DNA of 64,000 nucleotides, taken from assembly GCA_022605955.1 (NCBI GenBank), contig JAKCOZ010000007.1:13273501-13337500 (forward strand). Direction: 5' to 3'. The position numbers and the translations under genes were made by a program. Shown piece by piece: positions 26,501 to 37,700 of this stretch. The notes under the pieces are model-generated. The model did not search any database, was not told the origin of the DNA, and was given only the letters and a program-made list of their open reading frames with translations. How positions within the stretch are numbered: position 1 is the first letter of the stretch; each line of letters starts with the position of its first letter. This DNA comes from Rallus limicola (Eukaryota; Chordata; Aves; Gruiformes; Rallidae).

Positions 26501-29415
26501 TCAGCTAAAGAAGGATTTTGTCAGTGAAAGTTTTTTTCTGGTATAAAGAAGGAGGAGGAAGTTATGTTGATTCATATTTACTTCTCATCTTTGGTATGTG
26601 GTTCTATGCAAACTTAACTCCATTTTATACTTCTTTGTAAAGAAAAAAAAATGTTTTACTTAATAAGCCTTTTAAGTATCTTATCCCAATACAAACCCCA
26701 GATTTTACTCAAAGTATCTCCTTTCACATTCAATTACCATGTTATATGCTCTAAACCTTATAAATTACCAAATGAAACCACAAGAAAGACCAGTGCATTA
26801 AAAAAAAAATCTTGCAAAGTTTGCTAGAATGGTATAAAGAACGGTTCTCATGTAGCCAAGCATCTAAATGCCCATCAGTAAAGCTGGTTTTCCTTCAACA
26901 CTAACCTATATTTATCATTTACCCAGATTTTGACAAAAACTGGAACATACGCAGTACAAGATGCCAGCAGTCGTCTTCTCCTAATCTCATGCCGTTACTT
27001 CTACATTAATTTCCTTTCCTGTATTTATCATGTCACTCACAGCCTAATATGTGCAACTGGTATGAAGCTTACCTAAAGCCTCTGTTGTTAGTTTTGTGAC
27101 AGTTCTTGCTGTTTGGAATATTGACTTTTCTGAAATGCAGTCAGACTTCTGACTGTTTGTGTGGACAGATATGCTCATAGCCATTCTGCTGACTGCCACA
27201 GGGGTTTTTGATCCTTTTCACCAGTCCATTTAGACCCGCTATTTAATCAGCGCAAAATGCTTCTATGACTTCAGTGTCTGTCAACTCCACTTTGAATTTT
27301 TCTCTCTTTCCTCACAAACACTAGAGAAAGATATTCCACTCGGTGTTTATATTCTGATTATAGAGATGTTTTTTGCAGTCAAGAAATAAAACTCTTAGAA
27401 ATTAGTTTAAAGCCTATAAAAGTATAAAGAGCACAAAACCTCAACACAGGGCGCAAACCAGACTAAAATAAAAATATTATGACCTTTTTAAAGGTGAAAA
27501 AGTTAATTTTGCTCTGAGGAATAAATTGTGCAGAAGCAAAATAAGTATTTTTTATTTAAAAGCTCAGCAGCTTCTAGAAGTATTCAATACAATACTCATT
27601 GCATAAAGTAAGAGGTTTGAGAGTTGCAATAAACTTTCTTGGTTTTGGTACATTTATGATCCTCTTTTGCTAACCATAGTATACTTTCAAGTTAGACAAC
27701 AAAACCAAGCTGCTATCTGGGCAACTCAGTACCTTTCCCTTCCACTAAATCTTCAAGTTGTGTACAGCTATGAGTTATAGCTTGAGGATGCATTTCTTCA
27801 CATGTTCTTTTAATAATTTAGAGACAAAATCAAGTTGGCAACTGAGTGCTCAGCAAGAGACTACAATAGGTCTCAGAACATTCTCGCTCAAGGGTGGCCT
27901 TCTGCTTGTCTGAACACCTTAAGCTGAAGCTGCCTGAACAGACTGTGCTGTTTCTGGAAAGTTAGAACTGCAGTACTTTCCAAGTACACAGAAATTGCCA
28001 TTTTTGTTATAGTATGACATCTTGTGGACTGTTGGTAGAACTACGAAAGGACTCACTGTTCTTAACCTCAATATTACTCACATCGAGTAAACTAGCACAT
28101 GGAGTGCCTGTTTCTTTTAAAGCTGACTGGGTCATATACACAGCTGTCATCTATTTATGGATAAAAAGCATTGCAGAGGATAAGCTTGTGAGAAAGGAGA
28201 TACATAGGCAAAACCTATTTAATGTACAGGCACTAAGCCCTGTGATGGCAACATGCAGGGTTCTGGGTAGGAGAGCCTTTGGTCGCTCAGCACTGTACTG
28301 GCAAGCAATGGGCTTCCAATGGCTCATTCCCATCTTCCACCTACTTTTTTTCTTAACCCAGTTTCTGGCAAGCAGTGGGAAAAAAGGATAAGGGTCCCTT
28401 GACATGTTGCCTGGCAGGCAGATGGTAGGTCTCTCTTTCCAAACCTCTGAGGAATGAAGAATGGGAAAGGACAGATAATATTGAAGAGCTTGAGGGATAT
28501 TTTTTTTCCCCTCATTGCTAAAAATGGAAAATATTCAGGATTATTTTAAGGTTTAGAGCATGACTAAAAAGCTTACTTACAAGACACATGAGCTTGCCTG
28601 GTTGTATCACTGGCCCTCATCATTGCCTCCTGTTTAACAGTAATGGAAAAAAATCTGTCTGATCATTAAGCTGTCTGACTACATTTGAATACATTGCCAT
28701 ATACACTTCATTTAAATCTTTTCTAAATGACAGATTCAAGGAAAACCTGGTGCTTTGTTTCAAGAAATGACAGCACTGAGTTATGAGCCAGCAGAAAAGT
28801 TGAACTGTATGAAATTTAGATAGTCTTTTTTCACAGGCACTGAGGACAACAGTTTTAGACTGAACGTTACTTTGTTCTCAGATGCCTCTCTTGCTTTTTC
28901 ATTTTGCTCACAGGGTATCCAAATCAATCTCTTTGTTTCAGGTCACTTCTAATCTCCTGAGAGGTAAAAATAGGCCACACACCATTCCAAATGTCAAGAT
29001 ATTGTGAATAGTGAATGCGGACAAGGAAAGAGAAGGGAAGCTGCACTTTAGAAAAGAACAACAAAACCAATCACATTCTTTATTTAGATGATGCTGTAAA
29101 AAACCAAGTATCATGAAAAAGTTCACTCCACTGGAATTATGAAACATTCATGAGGGTGGATGACTGTTATACTGCCTTTAGGCTTTTCCTCCACAGTAGA
29201 ACTTGCCTTTACATTTTGGACTAAGCAGGGAAATGCCAAAATCTCTGAGGACTTGGAAGCAGTTTCTTATTTTAATTTTATGAGTTTGAGAGAGGTTGAA
29301 GTTGTGACTGGGTATCTCTGGATCCCTAGTCTGAAGGGAAATTCCAAAGCTTTTCCTTCTCCATTAGTTTAATATTATTTTCCTTTTTTTTTCCCTGGTG
29401 AAAAGATTCATTAGC

Positions 29416-29930
29416 TGGTCCTGTGTTTGGCAGATAGAGTTAATTTTTTTCTCTATCAGCTGCTGTAGTACTGTGGTTTGGAGTTAGAATAATGGCAATG
29501 TTGATAACACACCAATATTTTGTTATTGCCAAGCAGTCAAGGACTTTTCAGCTTCTCACATTGTCCTGAGTGAGAGGGGGAACTCAACAGGTTGGGAGGG
29601 GACAAAAAACAATTGACCCAAACATATTGATTGCATACAATATGACATCATGCTCTGTATATAAATGGGGGCTGGCCAGGGGGTGTCATGGCTCAGGAGC
29701 ATCAGCTTCAGGTGGTGAGGAATTATGCACACTTTTTTATATATTATTATTACTGTTACTACTTTCCTTTTCTGTCATATTAAACTGTCTTTATCTTAAG
29801 CCATGAGTTTTGCTTTTTTTCCTTTTTTTTCTTTACCTGTCTTTATTCTCTCCCCCATCCCACTGGGAGGGGAGGAATAAGCAAATGACTATGTGGTTGT
29901 TTTATCTGCCTCATGGGTTAAACCATGACA
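29416..29930 (+). mobile_element. Solo ERV LTR (family 1), about 515 bp
   Basis: Same family as 19674-20166, in plus orientation. Landmarks are AGATAGAGTTAATTTTT near the start, TGTTGATAACACACCAAT, AGTCAAGGACTTTTCAGC, a TATA box TATATAAA at 29658-29665, the polyadenylation word ATTAAA at 29779-29784, and the end GGTTAAACCATGACA. No clear flanking duplication is visible, and the first bases are diverged so the start is approximate. There is no internal region or second LTR. The A/T-rich middle (TATTATTATTACTG) is internal to the LTR. Confidence 0.9.
29658..29665 (+). promoter_or_regulatory. LTR TATA box
   Basis: TATATAAA upstream of the ATTAAA polyadenylation word (29779-29784), in the expected U3/R order for the LTR. 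Present function is unknown. Confidence 0.6.
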
Positions 29931-32047
29931 CAATCTAAGAATGGCTTTCAAGTTAAAGTCTTAGTAAGTACAGAGTAAATGTTTCAAAACTAGGATATGA
30001 TTAAGGATAGGAATCATCTCAGGACTAAAACCTCACTGATTCTGATTACACCTCTACAGTACTGGAAGACCAGTCATGCTTTAGCAAGTTAAAATCAGCT
30101 GCAAGCCTCAAGCTGGACCCCATGCTGTACTGTACACAGAGAAAAGGCTGTAAAACTTGTTAAATAACTGTCAGTGCTGTACCAGTTTTGCAGATACGTG
30201 AATTAAGGATCACCAAAATGTCACCAGACTAATAAAATACAGTATCATTTAGGTAGGGTTATTAAAAAAAAAATAACATAAAATAAAAATGGAATTTCTT
30301 TTCAAGGAATTGCTACCGATGTAATTGTACTTAGTTGAATTTGACCCACATTGCATAGTAAACCTGGCACAAACAAATGTGAACATAAGGAGAGGTAGGA
30401 ATGGTGATGTAAAATCCTAAATTTAACCTTCAGTGGAATCTACCAGCCTCACAGGGTCAAAAGCTGAGCACTGGAGACAGGAGGGAAAACTAGCCTTTTT
30501 CAACTATTTGCAAAAGTAGAATGTTATGAAATCCCTTTGACTCCCTGCTGTAGCCATGCTTTCCAGTTCTCAAGTGACTGCTTGAAGAGTAAAAACAAAA
30601 AAAAAAACATCCTGTATTTATACATAATTATTACTAGCAGACAGATGAAGGTTGAAGGATAGAAAGATTAAACAAGTGAGCTGTAATTATTTTTTTTTTA
30701 AAATGTAGTTCATTCTTCAGATTTCTTCCCTTCAATTTTTACAATTTTTACTGATTCTGCTAATCATTCAACCCTTCTGTCCCTCTCCCCACTCTTGGCG
30801 GCAGTTAGCACTTGCCATTGGACTTGATCAGAGCAGTCTGCTAGCCATAAGGTCTAGAGAACATTTATGTCATGACTAGAGTTTGTGAATCATTTTGTTG
30901 CTACTTCTAGTCATCTGCTGCATCTCTTCCGTACCCTCTAAGTATCTGAACATGTATCATTTCAGAAACAGATTTCCCAATAAATTCAAAAGGGGTCACG
31001 GCACCTTCCTGAGGCAGCTTAGTGAGGGGTGGGTGTCCCCTCAGCTGCCCGGAGTCTTGGAATTGTTTGGAGTTCTGCACAACTCGTTTGCTGGTGGAGA
31101 CATGCTTAATATAGACATGCTTTAAATCGCAACCATTAAACGAGTGTGGTCCAAAAAAAAAAGCTAAAGTCTTCTATGGTTTCTATAAGAACCCGTAAAA
31201 TAAATGGATAACACAAAGGGGAAAAACATTGCTCTTTCGAGAACAGAATTCCATAAATTAATCTGGGCAATATAAGACTTAAAACTGAAGGGCACCTGCT
31301 GATTTCAGTGAAAAAAAATATTGTAAATTCTTAAGTACCAGAAATATGATACTCCAGTCACTTGTTGCCTTAATTCATTTTTTCACTCTTCTGAACAGAT
31401 AACAAAAGCCAGATCAAGTTGTACTTATCATTTATGCCAGTTCAAAGGCAGCTGTTAACTTCACACAACTGTGAATTCTATGATTTTTCTCTAAAACCCC
31501 AGATGATTTTTTTTTAAATGTTTATCATAGATTTTTATTTTATTTTAAAAAAACAAATCATAACTTTCTAGACCTACAGAAAAAGTGACTGCTACAACAT
31601 TTGGAAAATGACTGTCTTCCTCTCTGCATTTTAACAGCAGATACTAAGCCTTGCAATGGGTCAGGAGTACTGCATCAATTATTTTTCACAACAAAAGAAG
31701 TAAAATTGTGTAGACATCTCCTGTCTGCCAGAGGTAGTCAGAAATGAAAGAATTAAGCCGATAATCATTCCCAAATTGGTTCAATCACTCTGATACGTTA
31801 CAAATCATGCTTTTTTTTTTTTTTGGCTTCGCTTGGCTAGACAAAATTGTACAAGCATTGTTTTAGGCCTAGTAAGGAAGAGGTAGCTCTCACACAAACA
31901 TGTTTTACACTTGAGTCACTTTTTGATCAAACCATTTAGTCTTTAATTGTTTGTTTTAAAACCAGGTTTTAACTACATTAGGAAGAATGTGGTTCTGTTA
32001 GTGGACACAGACCAGGCTTGAGTCATTACAAAAGATGTAAACAAACT
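29931..32047. other. Unique sequence, nothing recognised
   Basis: 2.1 kb. A 76-codon frame at 30895-31125 (+) starts with a hydrophobic stretch (MLLLLVICCIS) but then loses any signature and has no exon-like context. A T14 run sits at 31811-31824. Confidence 0.5.
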
Positions 32048-32395
32048 GGATATAGTCCAGGGAAAAGTAATAAAAATGATAAGAGGTGTAGAAAATGAAC
32101 TATGAGGAAAGGTCAAAATAATGGAGCTTGTTTAGTCTACAAGAGTAAAAACTGAACTGGAACATGATCGCAATCTTCAAATATGTATAATACCCTTTCT
32201 ATAGAGGACAATGATCAACTGTTGTCCATGTTTGCCAAGGACAGGGCAAGTAATAATTTACTGAATTTGCAACAGAGGAGATTAAAGTTTGATATTAAGG
32301 ACAGATCTCCAATGAGAGCTAGCTAAATCACAGGATTCCTGGTCTGGAGAAGTTTCAAAAGGCTTTTCAAGAGTAAATTGAAGTTTTGGACTGAA
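32048..32395 (+). mobile_element. Ancient, heavily decayed CR1 fragment
   Basis: The order of CR1 landmarks is still readable despite many substitutions: ATAGTCCAGGGAAAAGTAAT, AAAAATGATAAGAGG, CTATGAGGAAAGGTC, TTGTTTAGTCTAC and TTTGATATTAAGGACAG. This corresponds to the C-terminal end of ORF2. The terminal octamer tail is not visible and there is no open frame. It is markedly older than the copies at 45-50 kb. Confidence 0.75.
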
Positions 32396-35300
32396 TCAGA
32401 ACACTAAAAACAGTACTGCAAAAATTCATAACATTAAGGCAAATGACAATCAGTCAAGAAGGATTAAATGTGATGCAGTTTATATTAGAATTTTCTTGTA
32501 TTTGCTTTAAAATTCTATTAAAGAATTAAAATTAGTTTTAACTGCTCAGGAAAGAGCAGTTTGGAGAGGTTCTGTACAGTCTGGAAAAGTCTTTTTAATG
32601 CTTGCTATTTAAAATCTGATGGGATTTCTCCATATGTGGCATATTTTATGTCTTTTTCACACAAATATATGGTATATGGCTACTGACTCAGCAGAGTCCT
32701 TTAATGTACACTTAGAAATGTAGCCCTTTAAACCAAAAAAATAGTCTTTTTTCTTTAATAGTATATAATAAAACTGCAGAAAATGTCCTTACAGTTTAAT
32801 TATTTTATAAACAAAGCAACTATACACATAAAGTAACCTTCTTTGGAAAAAAAAAACATGCTGAAAGTCTAACTCTACCCCCTCATTTTTGGAATCTGTG
32901 TGTGTGTAAAACATGAATAGCCTATGAAATAGTTATTTAAACAAAAATAAGTTTTATGGTTTCTTTGAGGTTGCATTAAACCTATCCTGCTTCAAAAGAG
33001 CTTCAAAAGCATCTATCCTCTATAAATAGCTGAGATAGATTGAAAATGCATACATATACATATTTAAAAAACATACACACGCATCTCCAATACATATGAG
33101 AAAATAGAAGATACATATTACAAGAGCATTTTCTCATTTTCCCAGAAACTGTTTATATTCATTTCAGCTGAAAAGGAAACCTGATGAAGTCAAAAATTTA
33201 GTTACAGTCCTATAGACACTGCATAAATAACACATTTATTATTAACTTAAATGTACCATACTCTTTACAGCTGGCTGCCTGTAGATGGAACAAGTTTCAT
33301 ATTTGGAATTAAAAAACTTTAATTTTGATCACAGACACAGAAGTTGGAGCTAGGATTAGCCATTTACAATAAATACTGGAATTGTAAGTAACATCATCCA
33401 GTCCAAATATCCTAAGCAGAGTGACATTCATTTTGTGAGAATAAAATGAATGTCACTCTGATCCATAAACTTGTCTGGAATACAATTTACACTTGAACTA
33501 TTTCCACAAGCGAGGTTAAAGATGGGGAATATACTTAGCAGAAGCAGGGGTTGCTTTGAGACATGTTTTGCATATATAGTCACAGCAGACATCAAGCATT
33601 TAACCTGAGAACTTTTTAACTGTGGCTACAGCCGTAAGGTACTCTACCTCGTGTGTAGTCTATCGAGAGATATAGCTTCTGTGTTCTTCCTCTGGGAACA
33701 CCTTACCTGCCTGCAGAGCATACAGGAAAGGAGGGTGTGGTCCATTCTCTGCCACAGGATGCATCTCACCTGTAAACCTCCTGTATAGCTTAGTAGCTCT
33801 GCAAACTGTGTATCTCAGTAGCTGCAGTTAGGAACATAGTGGAGGCTGCTGAAGAAGTGGATTTTGCCTTTGCAAGGTGCATTCATCATGTGGTTTTACT
33901 TTGCTGTGATGTAAAGTCCTAAAACATCCCAAATGTGCAGTGGGAATAGTGGTGGAAGGACTAATGTTCCATCTAAACAAAAAGTTCAATACATATTTAA
34001 AAGCAAGCATTTCAGGAAAGGAACAGGACAAATAATCATCTAACCTAAGTGAAAACCAAATACTGCATTTAACAGAAATTTCAGAAGAGCACAGTGTATA
34101 CCTTCAACTTTTGCTCTGGTGATTAAGCACTCCAGTGGCAATTGGGGATTACTGGAATCTCCCCTAGGGATTCATGCTATGTTTAAGCAAGAGACAAAGA
34201 ATAACTTGCTAGAGTCTTGAGACTGTGCTGACAATCTAATTGTGTCTTGACTGCTTGTCAAGACAAAATCCAAAAGTGCTCACCTTGCTCTACAGCACAC
34301 TTAGGCTCCACCAGGTGGGGAATATGGATTGTGTAGTATACCTACTCAACTTTGGATACAGAGAGTTTGGTTTGAGCACATCCCAAGGCAAAATATAACT
34401 CTTGTTTTTCAAAGGTCATGATTCTGACCTGTTTCCTTCCCTCCAAGAGAAGCACTAGGGAGATTTTTGTGAAAAATAAGAATGTTAAAAAATGCCCTCT
34501 TGTGTATTTCCAAGTAGCCTTAAATTTCAGGAAAATCTAATGTTTGCTGCTCTGCTAGAAGCTCCTCATTCATTTAAAAAAAAACAAAAAAACAAATCCA
34601 AACCACACAAGAGATAAACATGTGAGTATATAATTTCGAGTGAAAAGTTTATATAGACACAATAATTAATTCTCAGAACATATTTTCCTCCTTTTATTTC
34701 TCATGGCATTCCATCCACTTGACAGCATTACAGTTCCATATCTTTAAAAAAAAAACACTTTGCACTGTTTTATAACTATAAAAATGTTCAATTAAGAACA
34801 TCTGAATTTAATATAATATAATGTGGAAACAAGTTGCTGAGTTCTAACAGTACATATTCATAGCCTTGAATAAAGGTCTTCAAAATCAGGTCATTTCATA
34901 GGCAATCTGGATAATCCTCTATGACATTTTGCTTTAGAAAGCTAGAAATTTATGGCCCTACAGCATGCTATGAGCCCTAGTTCATAATATTAGATTATAC
35001 TACTTTGGGGGAGTGGCAAATTGTTTGTAGGTTTTATATTATTCTAACATAAATTAGCTATAGCTAAACTACTAGATTTCAACTCTGGTGTTACATATTT
35101 TGTTCTCTATAATTATGAGAACAAAATTAAGAAAATAATAAAACAGTTCCAAGGTGAAATGAGGGTCTTGGTCAGGGACCAATTGAGTCTTGGTGAATGC
35201 TTAAGCATATAGCTTATATTGTGCCCTATAATATTTTAACATTGCACAGCTGTGCAGTTCACTATGGAGAACATGTTAAAGCAGTTTTGTTTCTTAAGAA

Positions 35301-35877
35301 CCACTGACTTATTGTCATTTTAACTTAAATTACTATTAAAATATTGCTTATATACATTGTAAAGCTCTCCTGTGTTATTAATGAAGATAAACTTTGTATT
35401 AGACATGACAAAATCCCATATAATTTTCAGAGGAGCTCTACACACTAATATTTAGGGTGCTCCGTAGATAGCAAACAAGGCAAAACTCATCCAGATCAAT
35501 ATACGCATTTTCCAGCACTAACTGCAGCACCTCCCCTTCACAGAGGATTAAACATACTGAGTTTTCTGGTGGCATATGAAATATATTTGCGTTTGAACAA
35601 GGGCACATGAAAAAGATATGAGATAAAAGATAGTCTTACATATTTTCAAAAACTGAAAGAAACTTGAAACATAGCAATTATGTCACTAAATCATTTTGGT
35701 GAATCCTAGGTAGAGTGCTACAGGTGAAGTAATATCCCCAGCTGGAAAGTTAATCTAAAATGCATATGGCCAAATTACTGACAAATCCATCTCTAATTGA
35801 TTCCAGCTGTGGGTCTAGCCCACTGCCTTTGAGTTAAATCCTCCTTTAAGAATGGCATACATTGCCAGGCTGACATA
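32396..35877. other. Unique AT-rich sequence containing a perfect hairpin
   Basis: 3.5 kb without exon or transposon landmarks. It contains the hairpin at 33417-33460 and a CTCF-like word CCACCAGGTGGGG at 34308-34320. Open frames are at most 67 codons. Confidence 0.5.
33417..33460. repeat. Perfect inverted repeat: 18-bp stem, 8-nt loop
   Basis: Left arm CAGAGTGACATTCATTTT (33417-33434), loop GTGAGAAT, right arm AAAATGAATGTCACTCTG (33443-33460). All 18 pairs match and pairing stops abruptly at both outer ends. Transcribed RNA would form a short stem-loop; at 44 nt it is shorter than normal microRNA precursors. No transposon termini or target duplication were seen around it. Confidence 0.97.
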
Positions 35878-35992
35878 CAGAATCACAGTGTCATTGAAAC
35901 ACAGAATCCCAGACTGGCTTGGGTTGGAAGGGACCTCACAGACCATCTAGTGACAAACCCCCTGCCATGGGCAGGGACACCCTCCCCTATAC
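35878..35992 (-). mobile_element. CR1 3' end fragment
   Basis: A minus-strand CR1 tail of about 115 bp. Reversed terminal words are ACACAGAATCCCAGACTGG and CTTGGGTTGGAAGGGACCTC, then GACCATCTAG and CCCCCTGCCATGGGCAGGGA. Only the 3' UTR-proximal part is present. Confidence 0.92.
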
Positions 35993-36975
35993 CCTGTTTT
36001 TTTCTGAGGATTTGAAAATTAGTTTTTTGTTTAACCTCACTGCCTTTTGATAAGTTCATTAGTTTTATTGAAAAGGCTCATTTTCACCTATCTCCATATG
36101 AAAGACTCCTCAGGGATATATTAGTCTGAGTTAGTTTCATTCTGTTTCTCTCTAAGAATTTTAACCCTTTACTACCAAAGTAGTAGAGGCTGTGAATTTC
36201 TCACAGGAATGAGAAAAAGAAAGAAAACATCCAACTATCTATGCTACATTCTTACCCTTCCAAATACAGACTTCATACCAAACAATTTAGAATTATTTAG
36301 ATGTACAATTACTAAAAAGAGTATCTTTGTATCATCAAAAGCAGTTCTTTAGAAACATTGGTTCAGTTCTCAAAACAGTAAATAAAATATCATGAATCAA
36401 AAAAACAGACAATATGGAAAACAATATGAAGTGCTACATGGATCTATGTGGCAGCTGAATATTTAAAGCACTTCTAGAAATATTGGTTAGTTTTTTATAA
36501 ATTTTATTTTATTCCAAATTTGAGTAATGTACATATAAAAGCTTTGAGCCTCTGCTTTGCACCACACTTTCAGAGATATCCCTGTCTCCGAGGTTGTACA
36601 CATAACACAGAAAGAGCTATAATTTCAGTTCTTTTAGAGTTAGATAGGCTCGTTATTGAAGATTGAAGATGTCTGACAGATAAGATGTTTAAGAAATACT
36701 TACTGGAATTAGTTCTAAGGTGGTATGTCTACAAAGAAGACATGGGATTAGGACAAAAAGGTATTTGATAATGTGATTACAGGACAATTTAAGTAGAATA
36801 TCTGTTTTCCAACTTGAGAAATGTAACAGACCTGCAAGTATTTCTTACTGCTCAGAGAACAAGCTATTTCATTCACATCTTTCACTTTCTTAGTCTTGTT
36901 CAAAAAACTGAACTAGAAATAAATAAGTTATTGAAAAGCCACTTTTGTGACAGTGTAAGAAAAGAAGTTGAAAAA
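35993..36975. other. Unique sequence, nothing recognised
   Basis: 983 bp between two CR1 tails on the same strand. No open frame of note and no repeat landmark. Confidence 0.5.
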
Positions 36976-37700
36976 GAATCATAGAATCATATAATCAAAG
37001 AATCAGTGGTTGGATAAGATCTGGAAATCCAACCATTAGCCTTTCAGATCCAACCACTAAACCATGTCCCTAAGCACCACATTTACACATCTTTTAAATA
37101 CCTCCAGAGATGGTGACACAGTCACTTAACCTGGACAACCAGTTCCACTATTTGATAACACTTTCCATGATTTTTGTCCTAGCATCCAATCTAAACCTCC
37201 CCTGCTGCAACTTGAGGCCATTTCCTCTTGTCTTATTGCTTGTTACTTGGGAAATGAGACCAGCACCCACCTGGCTACAACCTCCTTTCAGGAAGAGACC
37301 AGTAGGTCTCCCCACTAGTCTTTTCTCCAGACTAAATCACCTCAGTTCCCTCAGATGCTCCTCTAGGGTTGTGCTTTAGACCTTTCACCAGCTTCATTAC
37401 ATTTCTTTAGAGACACCTCAGCCCCTCAATGCCTTGCTTGTAGTGAGAGGCCCAAACCTGCACTCAGTACTTGAGGTGCAGCCTCACCAGTGCCAAGTAC
37501 TGTGACTTCCCTACTCCATCTGGTCACATTATTTCTGATACAAGCCAGGATGCTTCTGGTCTTCTTGGCCACCTGGGCACACTGCTGGCTCATATTCAGA
37601 TGGCTATAATCTGATACCCTCAAATCTTTTCCTACCAGGCAGCTTTCTAGCCACTTTTACCCAAGCCTGTGGTGTTGTATGGGGTTGTTGTGACCCAAGA
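36976..37700 (-). mobile_element. CR1 retrotransposon, 0.7 kb, 5'-truncated
   Basis: The minus-strand element starts with an expanded CR1 terminal repeat (GAATCATAGAATCATATAAT and AAGAATCA). Reversed landmarks follow: AACCATGTCCCTAAGCACC, TAAATACCTCCAGAGATGGTG, AACCTCCCCTGCTGC, TTGAGGTGCAGCCTCACCAG, TTCTTGGCCACCTGGGCACA and GGGTTGTTGTGACCC near the right end. The 5' truncation lies inside the reverse-transcriptase region. The minus-strand translation of 37426-37623 retains [13 protein letters not shown] and SILACIRNNV, then shifts frame. Confidence 0.94.
37426..37623 (-). pseudogene. CR1 ORF2 C-terminal remnant
   Basis: Frame with [20 protein letters not shown], the conserved stretch downstream of the RT catalytic box in CR1 ORF2. 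It runs out of frame after RWSREV. Too short and broken to encode an enzyme. Confidence 0.8.

Larger units (their letters stand above)
20167..29415. other. Long unique AT-rich stretch, no gene seen
   Basis: 9.2 kb with no CR1, LTR or recognisable exon, the longest repeat-poor interval in the window. The longest open frame is 125 codons (28014-28391, +), opposed by an 84-codon frame on the other strand; neither has a domain. Minor simple repeats are listed separately. A 14-base A run sits at 26177-26190. Confidence 0.5.

Noticed and set aside
28014..28391. 125-codon open frame
   Set aside because: No domain; an overlapping 84-codon frame is open on the other strand. No splice-site or promoter context.
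33417..33460. MicroRNA precursor
   Set aside because: The stem-loop is only 44 nt with no pairing outside the 18-bp arms, too short for a canonical precursor. Retained only as a hairpin.
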